Origin: Ruminococcus flavefaciens
Lineage (GTDB): Bacteria > Bacillota > Clostridia > Oscillospirales > Ruminococcaceae
Assembly (NCBI GenBank): GCA_002371825.1
Contig: DFHF01000002.1
Coordinates: 1 to 44,053 of the forward strand
Direction of reading: 5' to 3'
Length of the DNA stretch: 44,053 bases
Shown: piece after piece, positions 30,497 to 38,805 of the stretch
Numbering within the stretch: the first letter of the stretch is position 1
Layout of the letters: each line of letters begins with the position of its first letter
Notes under the pieces: model-generated
Databases searched by the model: none
What the model saw: only the letters and a program-made list of their open reading frames with translations
What the model was told of the DNA's origin: nothing
Program-made: the position numbers and the translations under genes

Positions 30497-31333
30497 CTAT
30501 TTCATTTTTGCTGCAAGCTTAAGGATCCTGTCCAGATTCTCCTTTGAAGTAGTCTCGCTGCCCAGATGAGTGGGAACACTGTTGTACAGTCCGTGGAAAT
30601 CTGAACCGCCTGTCTGGATGAGATCATACTTCTCAGCAATGTCTCTCAGCTGGCTGCGATAGCTCTCGTCAGCAGAATAATGTCCCACTTCAACACCGTC
30701 TATCTTGCCTTTCTTAGCCAGCTCCTCCAGCAGCTCCATATTATTATATTGCGCAGGATGTGCCATTACAGCTACTCCCTTTGCGGTATGTATCAGGTCG
30801 ATGACAAAATTAACATCAGGATATTCACGCTCTACATAGCAGCTTCCGACTTCCGGATTGAAAAGCTCCCTGTCAAGATCACCATAGAATTCCAGAGCGT
30901 ATCCGTAGTCGATAAGGGCACGCATGATATGCTGCTTGAAAATGCTCTTCGACGATGTTGTATGTTTGAGGATACTTTCCAGAGTAATGGGATATTTCTC
31001 CATTACCTTTTCGATCATTTCCTTTGAGCATTCCTTTCTTATCTCACAGCACTTGAGACACAGTCCCTCAAGTCTGTCAGGCTTGGCAGGAGCATAGCAA
31101 AGAATATGGACCTTGCTGTTTCTGTCCTTGTCCCATGCAGAAAGCTCAACTCCGTGAAGCAGCTTTACCCCTGCACGTTCCGCCAGAACATCTGCACGGG
31201 AAAAAGATGCCATAGTATCGTGGTCTGTTATTGAAAGCCAGTCTATACCGGTACGCTGTGCCTGAGCGATAATGTCCTCGATTCCCAGCGAACCGTCTGA
31301 AAGCTTTGTATGACAATGAAGATCGCAGATCAT
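30497..31333 (-). CDS. PHP-domain phosphoesterase
   Basis: A 278-residue protein with the PHP metal-binding motifs: MICDLHCHTKLSDGS (HxH at 6 and 8), ITDHDT, HGVELSAW, VMAHPAQ and a final GGSDFHG. Length and spacing match the YciV/TrpH-like group, some of which are 3',5'-nucleoside bisphosphate phosphatases or 5' to 3' exonucleases (RNase AM) in bacteria. All expected ligands are visible, so it should be active; the substrate is inferred only from the family. GAGGAG precedes the ATG and a promoter lies at 31412-31440. First gene of the operon with the YdcF-like protein. Confidence 0.9.
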   Translation of the reverse strand: MICDLHCHTKLSDGSLGIEDIIAQAQRTGIDWLSITDHDTMASFSRADVLAERAGVKLLHGVELSAWDKDRNSKVHILCYAPAKPDRLEGLCLKCCEIRKECSKEMIEKVMEKYPITLESILKHTTSSKSIFKQHIMRALIDYGYALEFYGDLDRELFNPEVGSCYVEREYPDVNFVIDLIHTAKGVAVMAHPAQYNNMELLEELAKKGKIDGVEVGHYSADESYRSQLRDIAEKYDLIQTGGSDFHGLYNSVPTHLGSETTSKENLDRILKLAAKMK

Positions 31334-31411
31334 AATGTACTCCTCTCCGTTCTGTAAAAAGACGGAATAAAAAAGATTTATGTCAAGACATTATATGCAA
31401 AACCGACAATA

Positions 31412-31440
31412 ATTATAACATAATCGCCGAAACATTGCAA
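31412..31440 (-). promoter_or_regulatory. Promoter of the PHP-YdcF operon
   Basis: Minus strand: TTGCAA (31435-31440), 17-base spacer, TATAAT (31412-31417). No clear terminator for rsmI was seen in the same gap. Confidence 0.75.
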
Positions 31441-31503
31441 GGATTCTGCACAAATTTTCATCTTTTTGTCACATAAAAGCGTGTATAATGCCACTTTGCA
31501 GCC

Positions 31504-32334
31504 TTACTCACCACAAAATGCGGAGTATAATTCACCTTTCCTGAAGCCTGTCTCCTTTGCTACAGCCTTGCAGGCATCTGTAGGCTTTTCGCCATGCTCT
31601 ACCAGTGCTCTCACCTGCTCAAGAGCCTGTTCAAGAGTAAGACTTCCGCCCTCATCCGGAGACTTTCCCTCAAGGACAAGTACGAACTCGCCCTTCGGCT
31701 CATGGGCATCGAAATACTCCACCGCCTCTCCAAGTGTCATGCGGAGAGTTTCCTCATGGACTTTTGTAAGCTCACGGCAGATAGTGATCCTGCGTTCAGA
31801 GCCGAAGAATCCTGCCATATCAGCAAGAGTGCCCTTCAGCTTATGGGGAGCCTCATAAAATATCATAACGGCAGTCTCGTTACGAAGCAGCTCCAGCCGC
31901 TCTCCCCTTTCCTTCTTCGGAACAGGCAGGAAGCCCTCAAAGGTGAACCGCCTGATATTCATTCCTGAAAGTGCCGCCGCAGATACCACTGCACTGGGGC
32001 CTGGGACTACCTTCACATCTATACCGTTCTCAGCGCACAGTCTTACAAGCACCTCTCCCGGATCGGAAATACAGGGCATACCTGCATCTGTTACTATACC
32101 GCCGTTTTCTCCGGAAAGAAGCCTGTCGATTATACGCTGCGCCTCAGCAGGAGAGCTGTGCTCATGGAAGCTGACCAGCTGCTTTTTCAGCTCGTAACGG
32201 TTAAGCAGCTTCATAGTAACACGGGTATCCTCCGCACACAAAAAATCCACTTTCTCCAGCATCCGAAGCTGACGGAGCGTCATATCCTCCAGATTACCTA
32301 TAGGAGTACCTATTATATATAGTATACCGCTCAT
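31504..32334 (-). CDS. rsmI: 16S rRNA (cytidine1402-2'-O)-methyltransferase RsmI
   Basis: A 276-residue protein of the SAM-dependent tetrapyrrole-methylase fold. It opens with the RsmI signature LYIIGTPIGNLEDMTLRQLR, then CAEDTRVTMKLLNRY, then GIVTDAGMPCISDPGEVLVR and PGPSAVVSAAALSG. The enzyme 2'-O-methylates C1402 in the decoding centre of 16S rRNA. Its start overlaps the stop of the upstream methyltransferase gene by four bases (ATGA). The C-terminal helical domain is of normal length. It is the last of a minus-strand group of RNA-modification genes. Confidence 0.95.
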   Translation of the reverse strand: MSGILYIIGTPIGNLEDMTLRQLRMLEKVDFLCAEDTRVTMKLLNRYELKKQLVSFHEHSSPAEAQRIIDRLLSGENGGIVTDAGMPCISDPGEVLVRLCAENGIDVKVVPGPSAVVSAAALSGMNIRRFTFEGFLPVPKKERGERLELLRNETAVMIFYEAPHKLKGTLADMAGFFGSERRITICRELTKVHEETLRMTLGEAVEYFDAHEPKGEFVLVLEGKSPDEGGSLTLEQALEQVRALVEHGEKPTDACKAVAKETGFRKGELYSAFCGE

Positions 32335-33053
32335 TCCTGCTCCTTTCCTGTATCGTATATCCGTTTCAGCTCATCCGAGAAGCCGTCACCGCTTCTGATG
32401 TAAAGCTGAGGCTCTATCTTCATAAATGACTTTGACCCCTTTTTGCCCTCTATCAGGAACAGCCAGGGAGCGTCCTCCGGGGATTTCGATACCATTCTCA
32501 GCCTTTTCGGCTCAATATTATGAGCCTTCATTGCCGCCATTACATCACTAAGTCTCTCCGGACGGTTGCACACACAGAGCCTTCCCCCGTATTTCAGCAG
32601 CTTTTCGGCTGCCGCACATACATCGTCTATATTGCACATTATCTCATGCCGTGCTATCTTCTGTGCTGTGATAACGCTCTGAAAGCCTGCATTCACAGCC
32701 TTATACGGCGGATTGCAGGTCACAAGGTCAAGCCTTCCGAGAGGCGCATCCGGCCAGAGCACCTTAAGGTCAGCGCATATGGGGACTATCCCTTCGGTCT
32801 CGCTTCTCTCCATTCCAAGTCGGAGCTGCTCGATAGCACCCTCCTGTATATCCACAGCATATGTCACCTTCGGCGGCATTTTCTTCTGCATTATCAGCGG
32901 GATTATGCCGCAGCCTGTTCCCAGGTCGCAGGCCATATCCTTGCGGCGGTACTGGGAGAAGTCCGCCAGCAGAAAAGCATCTGTGCCGAAGCGGTGATCT
33001 GAGCTTGCACAGACATATATCTTATCTGTCAGTTTTTCGTATTTGTATTCCAT
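32331..33053 (-). CDS. TrmN6/YfiC-like tRNA1(Val) adenine-N6 methyltransferase
   Basis: A 240-residue class I SAM methyltransferase. The SAM loop is CDLGTGCGIIPL and the catalytic N6-adenine motif is CNPPYKA (NPPY). The N-terminal SSDHRFGTDAFLLADF is characteristic of the family that methylates A37 of tRNA1(Val) in E. coli and of its Bacillota relatives (YabB), which are usually encoded next to rsmI, as here. The ATG has AGGAG upstream. A structured dispersed repeat lies between it and mnmA. Substrate assignment is by family and neighbour only. Confidence 0.88.
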   Translation of the reverse strand: MEYKYEKLTDKIYVCASSDHRFGTDAFLLADFSQYRRKDMACDLGTGCGIIPLIMQKKMPPKVTYAVDIQEGAIEQLRLGMERSETEGIVPICADLKVLWPDAPLGRLDLVTCNPPYKAVNAGFQSVITAQKIARHEIMCNIDDVCAAAEKLLKYGGRLCVCNRPERLSDVMAAMKAHNIEPKRLRMVSKSPEDAPWLFLIEGKKGSKSFMKIEPQLYIRSGDGFSDELKRIYDTGKEQE

Positions 33054-33138
33054 ACAGCAATTTGCTCCTCGTTATATTTACTCCGGCCAAAAACAGCGAT
33101 AGTTGTTCCGTCGGTCTTCGCCGAAAAATATAAATGAA

Positions 33139-33249
33139 GGCCGTCCGTCCGGATACGCTTTGCTGTCCGGACTGCTTTTCAGGGAAGGCGCCGCCTTCCC
33201 TCGCACACCCATCTGCCAAAGGGGAGTACATCCCCTCTGGACTCCCATT
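33139..33249 (+). repeat. Dispersed structured repeat, copy 1
   Basis: An element from GGCCGTCCG to GGACTCCCATT, whose inverted counterpart is at 42269-42429. It can form hairpins GTCCGGA/TCCGGAC, GGGAAGGC-gcc-GCCTTCCC and GGGGA-gtaca-TCCCC. It has no convincing ORF, though its frames give the peptide-like strings often seen in spurious ORFs of gut Bacillota. MITE- or REP-like. Confidence 0.75.
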
Positions 33250-33284
33250 ATTTGCCGGCTTCGCCGTTTTGTATTTTTTATTTA

Positions 33285-34361
33285 TTAAACTATCGTTCCT
33301 CCGCCCACAACTATGTCACCGTCATAAAGCACTACCGCCTGTCCGCTTGTGACAGCCCTCTGCGGCTCATCAAACTCCACCATAATTCGTCCGTCACCAA
33401 GCTGTGAAACTACCGCAGGCTGATCCTTCTGGCTGTATCTCGTTTTTGCTGTTACTCTCATCGGCTCTTTTATCTCTGCAACGGAAATTAGATTCACATC
33501 CTCTGCGATAAGAGTTTTTGTGTAAAGGTCAGCCTCATCGCCAAGGGTCACTGTATTCGACTCCACGTCCTTCCGCACCACATATGCAGGCTTTCCGAGG
33601 GATATCCCCAGATGCTTGCGCTGTCCCACAGTATAGTTGATGATACCCTTGTGCTTTCCGAGAATTTTTCCGTTTGTATCCACAAAGTCTCCCTCCGGAA
33701 CATCAGCTCCGGTGAAGCGGCAGATAAATCCTGCATAATCGCCGTCCGGTACAAAGCATATGTCCTGACTGTCCGGCTTATCGGAGTTGACAAGTCCGGC
33801 CTTTTCAGCAAGCTCACGCACCTGAGACTTCTCCAGTCCTCCAAGCGGGAAAAGAGTATGGCTGAGCTGCTCCTGAGTAAGTGAATAGAGCACATAGGTC
33901 TGGTCCTTGCTCCTGTCGGCAGGACGTTTCAGCAGATATCGTCCGCTCTTTTCGTCATACTCGTTTACTGCATAATGACCTGTAGCAATATAGTCATATC
34001 CAAGCTCCAGTGCCCTGCGGAGCATCTTATCGAACTTCACATGACGGTTGCACTCGATACAGGGATTCGGTGTCCTGCCGCAGAGATAGCTGTCCGCAAA
34101 CTGCTTCATAACGTGCTCACGGAAGTTATCCCTGAAGTTGAATACAAGATGCTCAAATCCCAGTTTATAGGCAACGCTCCTTGCGTCCATAACGTCCGAA
34201 AGAGCACAGCAGGTCTTTCCTTCCTTCTGTGCCTCTGAGATATCCTCATCAGAAAAGAGTTTCAGTGTCACTCCCATTACATCGAATCCCTGTTCACGCA
34301 GGAGCATTGCTGCAACGGAGCTGTCAACTCCGCCGCTCATTCCAACCATGACTTTTTTCAT
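33285..34361 (-). CDS. mnmA: tRNA-specific 2-thiouridylase MnmA
   Basis: A 358-residue enzyme. The ATP pyrophosphatase loop is GMSGGVDSSVAAMLL near the start; the two catalytic cysteines are in TPNPCIECNRHVKFD and SQDICFVPDGDY; GHYA and the C-terminal beta domain are present. It puts sulfur at C2 of U34 in tRNAs for Lys, Glu and Gln. All motifs needed for activity are intact. The upstream gene (HAD hydrolase) ends 77 bases away and may share a transcript. Downstream is the dispersed repeat. Confidence 0.95.
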   Translation of the reverse strand: MKKVMVGMSGGVDSSVAAMLLREQGFDVMGVTLKLFSDEDISEAQKEGKTCCALSDVMDARSVAYKLGFEHLVFNFRDNFREHVMKQFADSYLCGRTPNPCIECNRHVKFDKMLRRALELGYDYIATGHYAVNEYDEKSGRYLLKRPADRSKDQTYVLYSLTQEQLSHTLFPLGGLEKSQVRELAEKAGLVNSDKPDSQDICFVPDGDYAGFICRFTGADVPEGDFVDTNGKILGKHKGIINYTVGQRKHLGISLGKPAYVVRKDVESNTVTLGDEADLYTKTLIAEDVNLISVAEIKEPMRVTAKTRYSQKDQPAVVSQLGDGRIMVEFDEPQRAVTSGQAVVLYDGDIVVGGGTIV

Positions 34362-34438
34362 ATTCTCACCTTTTGAAATGGGCGAACCATTTCTGCTCTG
34401 TCCGCACCTTAATGTGCAGCCAGGCCGTAAGTCCGCCC

Positions 34439-35092
34439 CTAAATAATATCTTTTATCTCGTTCAGCGACATGATGTAGTAGTCTGCCGCCGCTTTGATCT
34501 CATTCATTTCCGGAGCCGATACCTCATCGTAAACTCCCACTGTAACAAAGCCTGCTCCTGATGCAGTTTCGATGCAGTGAAGGGAATCCTCGATAACAAG
34601 GGTCTCAGCCGGAGAGCATCCCAGTCTTTCTGCTCCGCCAAGGAAAATATCAGGAAAATTCTTTCCCTTCGGATACTCCATATCTGTCAGCAGGAATCTG
34701 AATCTTTCAAGTATGCCGCAGCGCTTCAGCACGGCCTCTGCAAGCACCTTATATGTTGCAGTTGCAACACCGAATGGAATATTCTTTTCTTCAAGATAGT
34801 TCAGGATCTCGCATACATAAGGCTTAAGCTGTATCCTGTCCATATACTCCCTGCGGACAAGCTCTTCTATGCGCTTTATAACATATTCCTTAGTACAGTT
34901 CAGTCCGAACTCGTCTATGAAATACTGTGACGATTCATCGACAGTCATTTTTCTCATACGGTCAGAGATATCTGCCGGCGGATCGGCAATGCCGTTTTCA
35001 AGGAGAAACTCCCTGTCTATCCTGCTCCATATGGTCATGGAGTCTATCAGGGTGCCGTCAAGATCAAAAATAACGCCTTTAATCAACGGCAT
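34439..35092 (-). CDS. HAD hydrolase, beta-phosphoglucomutase-like
   Basis: A 217-residue HAD-superfamily protein with the DxD motif in GVIFDLDGTLIDSMT (D10, D12), a helical cap domain, the Thr motif FGVATATYK, Lys in YPKGKNFPDIF and the acidic motif VIEDSLHCIETASGAG. Cap type and length match beta-phosphoglucomutase and phosphatase-like members; it lacks clear markers to decide between mutase and phosphatase. It overlaps the 3' end of the C39-like gene by 14 bases, so it belongs to the same transcript as tmcAL and the C39-like gene. Confidence 0.88.
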   Translation of the reverse strand: MPLIKGVIFDLDGTLIDSMTIWSRIDREFLLENGIADPPADISDRMRKMTVDESSQYFIDEFGLNCTKEYVIKRIEELVRREYMDRIQLKPYVCEILNYLEEKNIPFGVATATYKVLAEAVLKRCGILERFRFLLTDMEYPKGKNFPDIFLGGAERLGCSPAETLVIEDSLHCIETASGAGFVTVGVYDEVSAPEMNEIKAAADYYIMSLNEIKDII

Positions 35093-36080
35093 ACTCCTCT
35101 TCCTCCGGAGCAGCTTCTGCTACTTCCTCAACAATTGCTTCCTCAGCCTTTGCCTTCTCCTCATTGTACTCCTTGAGAGTATGCATTGTCACGCTTTTCT
35201 CCGCCTCAGTGGTGACATGATGTCCCTCTGTCCCGGAATCTCCGCAGATCACCACTGCCTGATCGCCCATAAGGTCATAAACAGTCTCAAACGCATCCAA
35301 GGGATATGTAACATTGCCCTTGAGCGGATCTGCGGCATACACTATTCCCTCATCAAGATCATATCCGTACACTGTAAGGCAGTGCTGATACCAGTTGAAC
35401 ATGAAGTCCTTTCCGTTTCCGGCAGTCCATACAAGCTCAGGAGTAGTTACTTTAAGGTCTATAGTTACCCATGTCAGTACCGGTCTGCCCTGGGATACCT
35501 GCCAGAAGACCTCTCTGAGGCTGCTTCCTGTAAGGTCCTCGCCGTAGCAGGGTGAATCTACAGAAGCAAAATACTTGTCTGCGGTCTGTACTATTACATT
35601 TGCATTGCATCCAAAACCGTCAAGTCTGGGGTCACCTACATATGCTTCATCCATTATAACTGCGCCTTCAAGATCTATAGGCATGAACTCGTCAGCCATT
35701 GTGATCTTATCAACGTCAAATCCCAGGTAATTCAGAGTCTCTGTAAGAGAAGTCACCTCGCAGCCTGTAGGGAGCTCCGGTTCCTGAAGTACAGTCTGGA
35801 AGCCGTCGATAACATATGACTGAGGGAGAGTAAATCCCTCCGGAACGCTGACATCCATTGAAAAGGGTTCTGTAGGCAGCTCTGTGGCTGGTTCTTCAGT
35901 CTGCTCCTGCATGGTCACGGTCTGTGTCACATCATCCGGAGCAGCCGATCTGTTGACTTCTCCTGTTTCGGTGCGGACAGAACTGTTTTCATCCATTCGC
36001 TGTACGTTTGATCCGCATGAAACAGCCGAAGCTGCTGCAAGCAGTGCCATAATTGAAGTGCCTATGATCTTTTTAAGCAT
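35079..36080 (-). CDS. C39-type papain-like lipoprotein
   Basis: A 333-residue lipoprotein: signal peptide with lipobox AVSC (Cys22), a Thr/Glu-rich linker to ~75, then a Peptidase_C39_2-like domain. The catalytic Cys is in ELPTGCEVTSLTETLNYLGF, the His in WYQHCLTVYGYDLD and the Asp/Asn position in VYAADPLKG. Proteins of this type sit on the outer face of the membrane; many have no known substrate, and some may be non-proteolytic. The C-terminus is Glu-rich (EEVAEAAPEEEE). It starts seven bases after tmcAL, an odd partner for an extracellular protein, though tmcAL's neighbours vary. Confidence 0.87.
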   Translation of the reverse strand: MLKKIIGTSIMALLAAASAVSCGSNVQRMDENSSVRTETGEVNRSAAPDDVTQTVTMQEQTEEPATELPTEPFSMDVSVPEGFTLPQSYVIDGFQTVLQEPELPTGCEVTSLTETLNYLGFDVDKITMADEFMPIDLEGAVIMDEAYVGDPRLDGFGCNANVIVQTADKYFASVDSPCYGEDLTGSSLREVFWQVSQGRPVLTWVTIDLKVTTPELVWTAGNGKDFMFNWYQHCLTVYGYDLDEGIVYAADPLKGNVTYPLDAFETVYDLMGDQAVVICGDSGTEGHHVTTEAEKSVTMHTLKEYNEEKAKAEEAIVEEVAEAAPEEEEYAVD

Positions 36081-36087
36081 TTGTTGA

Positions 36088-37290
36088 TTACTCCATATCT
36101 ATCATAATTTTCGCCCTGTAGTCCTTCTGAGCAGAAGTTACTGTCTCAAGAGCAAGACCGTAAAGGTCTGAAGCTCTTATCTCCAGCTCAGCAAAGCGCT
36201 CGGCAGTATCATTGAGCTGGGAGAGCTTGGCTATTGAAGAAGCATAGGGGATCTTTGTTTTGTTCTTTGCCTGAGAAAGTATCTCCCTTCCCCTTTCATT
36301 GAAGGCAAGTATCCTTCCATAGGGAGGGAGCTGCTTCATATCCTCCTTGGTTATGCCTATAAGGAGGGCAAGCATTATTCTTCTTATTCTCGCCATTGTA
36401 TAGCGTTTTGTCTTTACTGTGAACAGCAGTTCATCAAGTGAGCCTGCCATTCTTGCACCGTATATGCGGTTTTCAAGTCCCTGTCCCACATCGCTTATCC
36501 GGGCTATCTCCTCAGCAGTGGTGCTCCTGAGCTTGTAGAGCATTATCCTCTCAAGACGGCTGAGTGAAGCTATATTTCCGTTCCTTACAGCCTCATTTAC
36601 TGCGTCCCGCCAGATAGAAGTAGTATACTCGCCTATCTCATCGGCATTGTTATCAGCAAGAAGCTGCTCACGGATGAATGAAGCACTGGCGAATCCGTTA
36701 ACTGTATCAGCTCCGTCGTGGGGAGTGTACATACGCTTTATCGTAAACGGCTCCATCTCGGACGAGAACTCTCTCAGTGCTCTCATATACTCTATGGCAA
36801 GCAGATTATTGGGCGAGGAGATTATATCCGCAGTCTCCGGGTCAGAGCCTTTTATCACAGAGCTGAGAGCTCTCGGATAGGTATAGCCCTTCTCCATTAT
36901 CTGACGTATCTCTTCCTCGTGTTCACGGGCAGTCTTTTCAACGGTATCAAGGGCTTTTCTGAGCTTTTCAACATCTCCGCATTCACTTCCGAAGGAAAGC
37001 TCCTGCACAGGGCCGAGGCTGTCCAGCAGGTAAACGGCTCCCCTTGCGAAGGACTCCGCAGAGGAAAGGCAGTACTGCACCGGCAGCTCTATAACAAGGT
37101 CTGCTCCGGAGCGGACAGCAAGTCTCGCTCTGTCTATCTTGTCCATAATTGCCGTATCGCCTCGCTGAACGAAATTACCGCTCATTACCGCAACGATATG
37201 GGTGGCGCCGTTGTTTCTCGTCTCACGGATGTGATAGAGATGTCCGTTATGAAAGGGATTATACTCGCATATGATACCGGTGATTTTCAT
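36088..37290 (-). CDS. tmcAL: tRNA(Met) cytidine acetate ligase TmcAL
   Basis: A 400-residue nucleotidyltransferase of the YlbM/TmcAL family. The ATP-binding HxGH motif is in CEYNPFHNGHLYHI, followed by MSGNFVQRGD and GADLVIELPVQY, all family signatures. The enzyme attaches acetate to the wobble cytidine of elongator tRNA(Met), using ATP and acetate; ackA, next door on the other strand, handles the same acetate pool, which may be coincidence. I take the ATG at 37290 (GAGGTAG upstream) and not the longer frame to 37338. Head of the C39/HAD/mnmA group. Confidence 0.93.
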   Translation of the reverse strand: MKITGIICEYNPFHNGHLYHIRETRNNGATHIVAVMSGNFVQRGDTAIMDKIDRARLAVRSGADLVIELPVQYCLSSAESFARGAVYLLDSLGPVQELSFGSECGDVEKLRKALDTVEKTAREHEEEIRQIMEKGYTYPRALSSVIKGSDPETADIISSPNNLLAIEYMRALREFSSEMEPFTIKRMYTPHDGADTVNGFASASFIREQLLADNNADEIGEYTTSIWRDAVNEAVRNGNIASLSRLERIMLYKLRSTTAEEIARISDVGQGLENRIYGARMAGSLDELLFTVKTKRYTMARIRRIMLALLIGITKEDMKQLPPYGRILAFNERGREILSQAKNKTKIPYASSIAKLSQLNDTAERFAELEIRASDLYGLALETVTSAQKDYRAKIMIDME

Positions 37291-37427
37291 TTTACTACCT
37301 CTTTTCATAAATTTCAATGGATTTCGGAAAAGTTTCACTTATTTCACATATTCTTCAGCTTATCCGGATATGTTTTGCGTATTTCCGATATTTTCAGGGC
37401 TTTGTATGATAAATTTCCGAAAAGCTC

Positions 37428-37456
37428 TTGCATTTTCCGGAAAATCGTACTATAAT
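37428..37456 (+). promoter_or_regulatory. ackA promoter with palindromic spacer
   Basis: TTGCAT (37428-37433), 17-base spacer, TATAAT (37451-37456). The spacer starts with a 14-base palindrome ATTTTCCGGAAAAT (37432-37445), and related TTTCCGAAAAG-like sequences recur at 37321-37332, 37381-37390 and 37413-37424. This pattern suggests a set of operator sites. Confidence 0.7.
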
Positions 37457-37521
37457 ATTATGTGCAATTATTGTATCCGGCAAGGACGGATGCAAAAAAT
37501 CACTGTGAAAGGAATTAAAAC

Positions 37522-38721
37522 ATGATAATTTTAGTTGTTAATGCAGGAAGCTCTTCACTCAAATATCAGCTCATCAACATGGATGATGAGAGTGTTATCG
37601 CAAAGGGCAACTGCGACCGTATCGGTATCGACGGCCACATCTCCCACAAGGCTTTCAACGGAAAGACTCTTGATGAGGATTGCAGCTTCCCCACACATAC
37701 AGAAGCTTTCATGAAGCTTGTTGAGGCTCTCACTACAGGAGACGCAAAGGTTATCGACAGCATGGATGAGATCTCTGCTGTAGGTCACCGTATAGTACAG
37801 GGTGCTGACGTTTTCGATAAGTCCGTACTCGTTACAGACGAAGTTATCGAGAAGATCGATGAGCTCCGTGAGCTCGCTCCCGTTCATAACCACGCTCACG
37901 CTCTCGCACTCAGAGCCTGCAAGAAGGTTATCCCTGCAAACGTTCCTCAGGTAGTTGTATTCGATACAGCTTTCCATCAGACAATGCCCCCCAAGGCTTA
38001 CATGTTCGGCCTTCCCTACGATGATTACGAGAAGCTCCATGTAAGAAAGTACGGCTTCCACGGTACTTCCCACAGATTCGTATCCAAGGCTCTTGCTGAG
38101 GCTATGGGCAAGGATGTAAAGGATCTCAAGATCGTTTCATGTCACCTCGGAAACGGCTCTTCCATCACTGCTGTTGACGGCGGCAAGTCCGTTGATACTT
38201 CAATGGGCTTCACTCCCCTTGACGGTGTTGTAATGGGTACAAGATGTGGTTCTGTTGACCCCTCTGCTGTTACTTTCGTTGCAGATAAGCATCACTTCAC
38301 TCCTCCAGAGATGAGCGAGTACATGAACAAGAAGTCAGGCTTCCTCGGAGTATCAGGTGTTGGTTCTGATAACCGTGACGTTCAGGCTGCTTCACTCGAA
38401 GGAAACAAGAGAGCTCAGCTCGTTTCTGATATGCTCACTTACGAGATCCAGAAGTACATCGGTTCCTATGCTGCTGCTATGAACGGCCTCGATGCTGTTC
38501 TCTTCACAGGCGGTATCGGTGAGAACTCATGGGAAGTAAGAGAGTCTGTATGTGAGAATATGGACTTCTTCGGCATCAAGATCGATAAGGAACTCAACAA
38601 GTCCATCAGAGGCAAGCTCACAAAGATCTCCACACCTGATTCAAAGGTAGAGGTCTGGATCGTTCCTACAAATGAGGAGCTCCTCATTGCAAGAGACACT
38701 CTTGAGCTTATCTCAAAGTAA
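37522..38721 (+). CDS. ackA: Acetate kinase
   Basis: A 399-residue enzyme, the usual length. It shows VNAGSSSLKYQL, the substrate region VGHRIVQGADVF, VVFDTAFHQTMPP, SCHLGNGSSITAVDGGKSVD and FTGGIGENSWEVRE. It converts acetyl phosphate and ADP into acetate and ATP, the energy-yielding end of acetate fermentation. No pta gene is next to it. The codon choice is highly biased and the promoter strong, so high expression is likely. AAAGGA precedes the ATG; a long terminator follows. Confidence 0.97.
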   Translation: MIILVVNAGSSSLKYQLINMDDESVIAKGNCDRIGIDGHISHKAFNGKTLDEDCSFPTHTEAFMKLVEALTTGDAKVIDSMDEISAVGHRIVQGADVFDKSVLVTDEVIEKIDELRELAPVHNHAHALALRACKKVIPANVPQVVVFDTAFHQTMPPKAYMFGLPYDDYEKLHVRKYGFHGTSHRFVSKALAEAMGKDVKDLKIVSCHLGNGSSITAVDGGKSVDTSMGFTPLDGVVMGTRCGSVDPSAVTFVADKHHFTPPEMSEYMNKKSGFLGVSGVGSDNRDVQAASLEGNKRAQLVSDMLTYEIQKYIGSYAAAMNGLDAVLFTGGIGENSWEVRESVCENMDFFGIKIDKELNKSIRGKLTKISTPDSKVEVWIVPTNEELLIARDTLELISK

Positions 38722-38741
38722 TTAAAGTATATCATAATATT

Positions 38742-38783
38742 CCGCAAAAATCAATCCCTCCACAAGTGGAGGGATTTTTGCGG
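38742..38783 (+). terminator. Terminator of ackA
   Basis: AATCCCTCCAC and GTGGAGGGATT pair, then TTTTTG. The outer arms CCGCAAAAATC and ATTTTTGCGG extend the stem, so the structure is about 40 nt long. Confidence 0.9.
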
Positions 38784-38805
38784 CAGCGAAAAGGAAAGTG
38801 AATAA

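Noticed and set aside
33103..33288. Short ORFs over the dispersed repeat
   Set aside because: The same peptide-like strings arise from both repeat copies because of the repeat, with no ribosome site or start conserved.
36088..37521. Functional link between tmcAL and ackA through acetate
   Set aside because: They are divergent with separate signals; proximity alone is not evidence.
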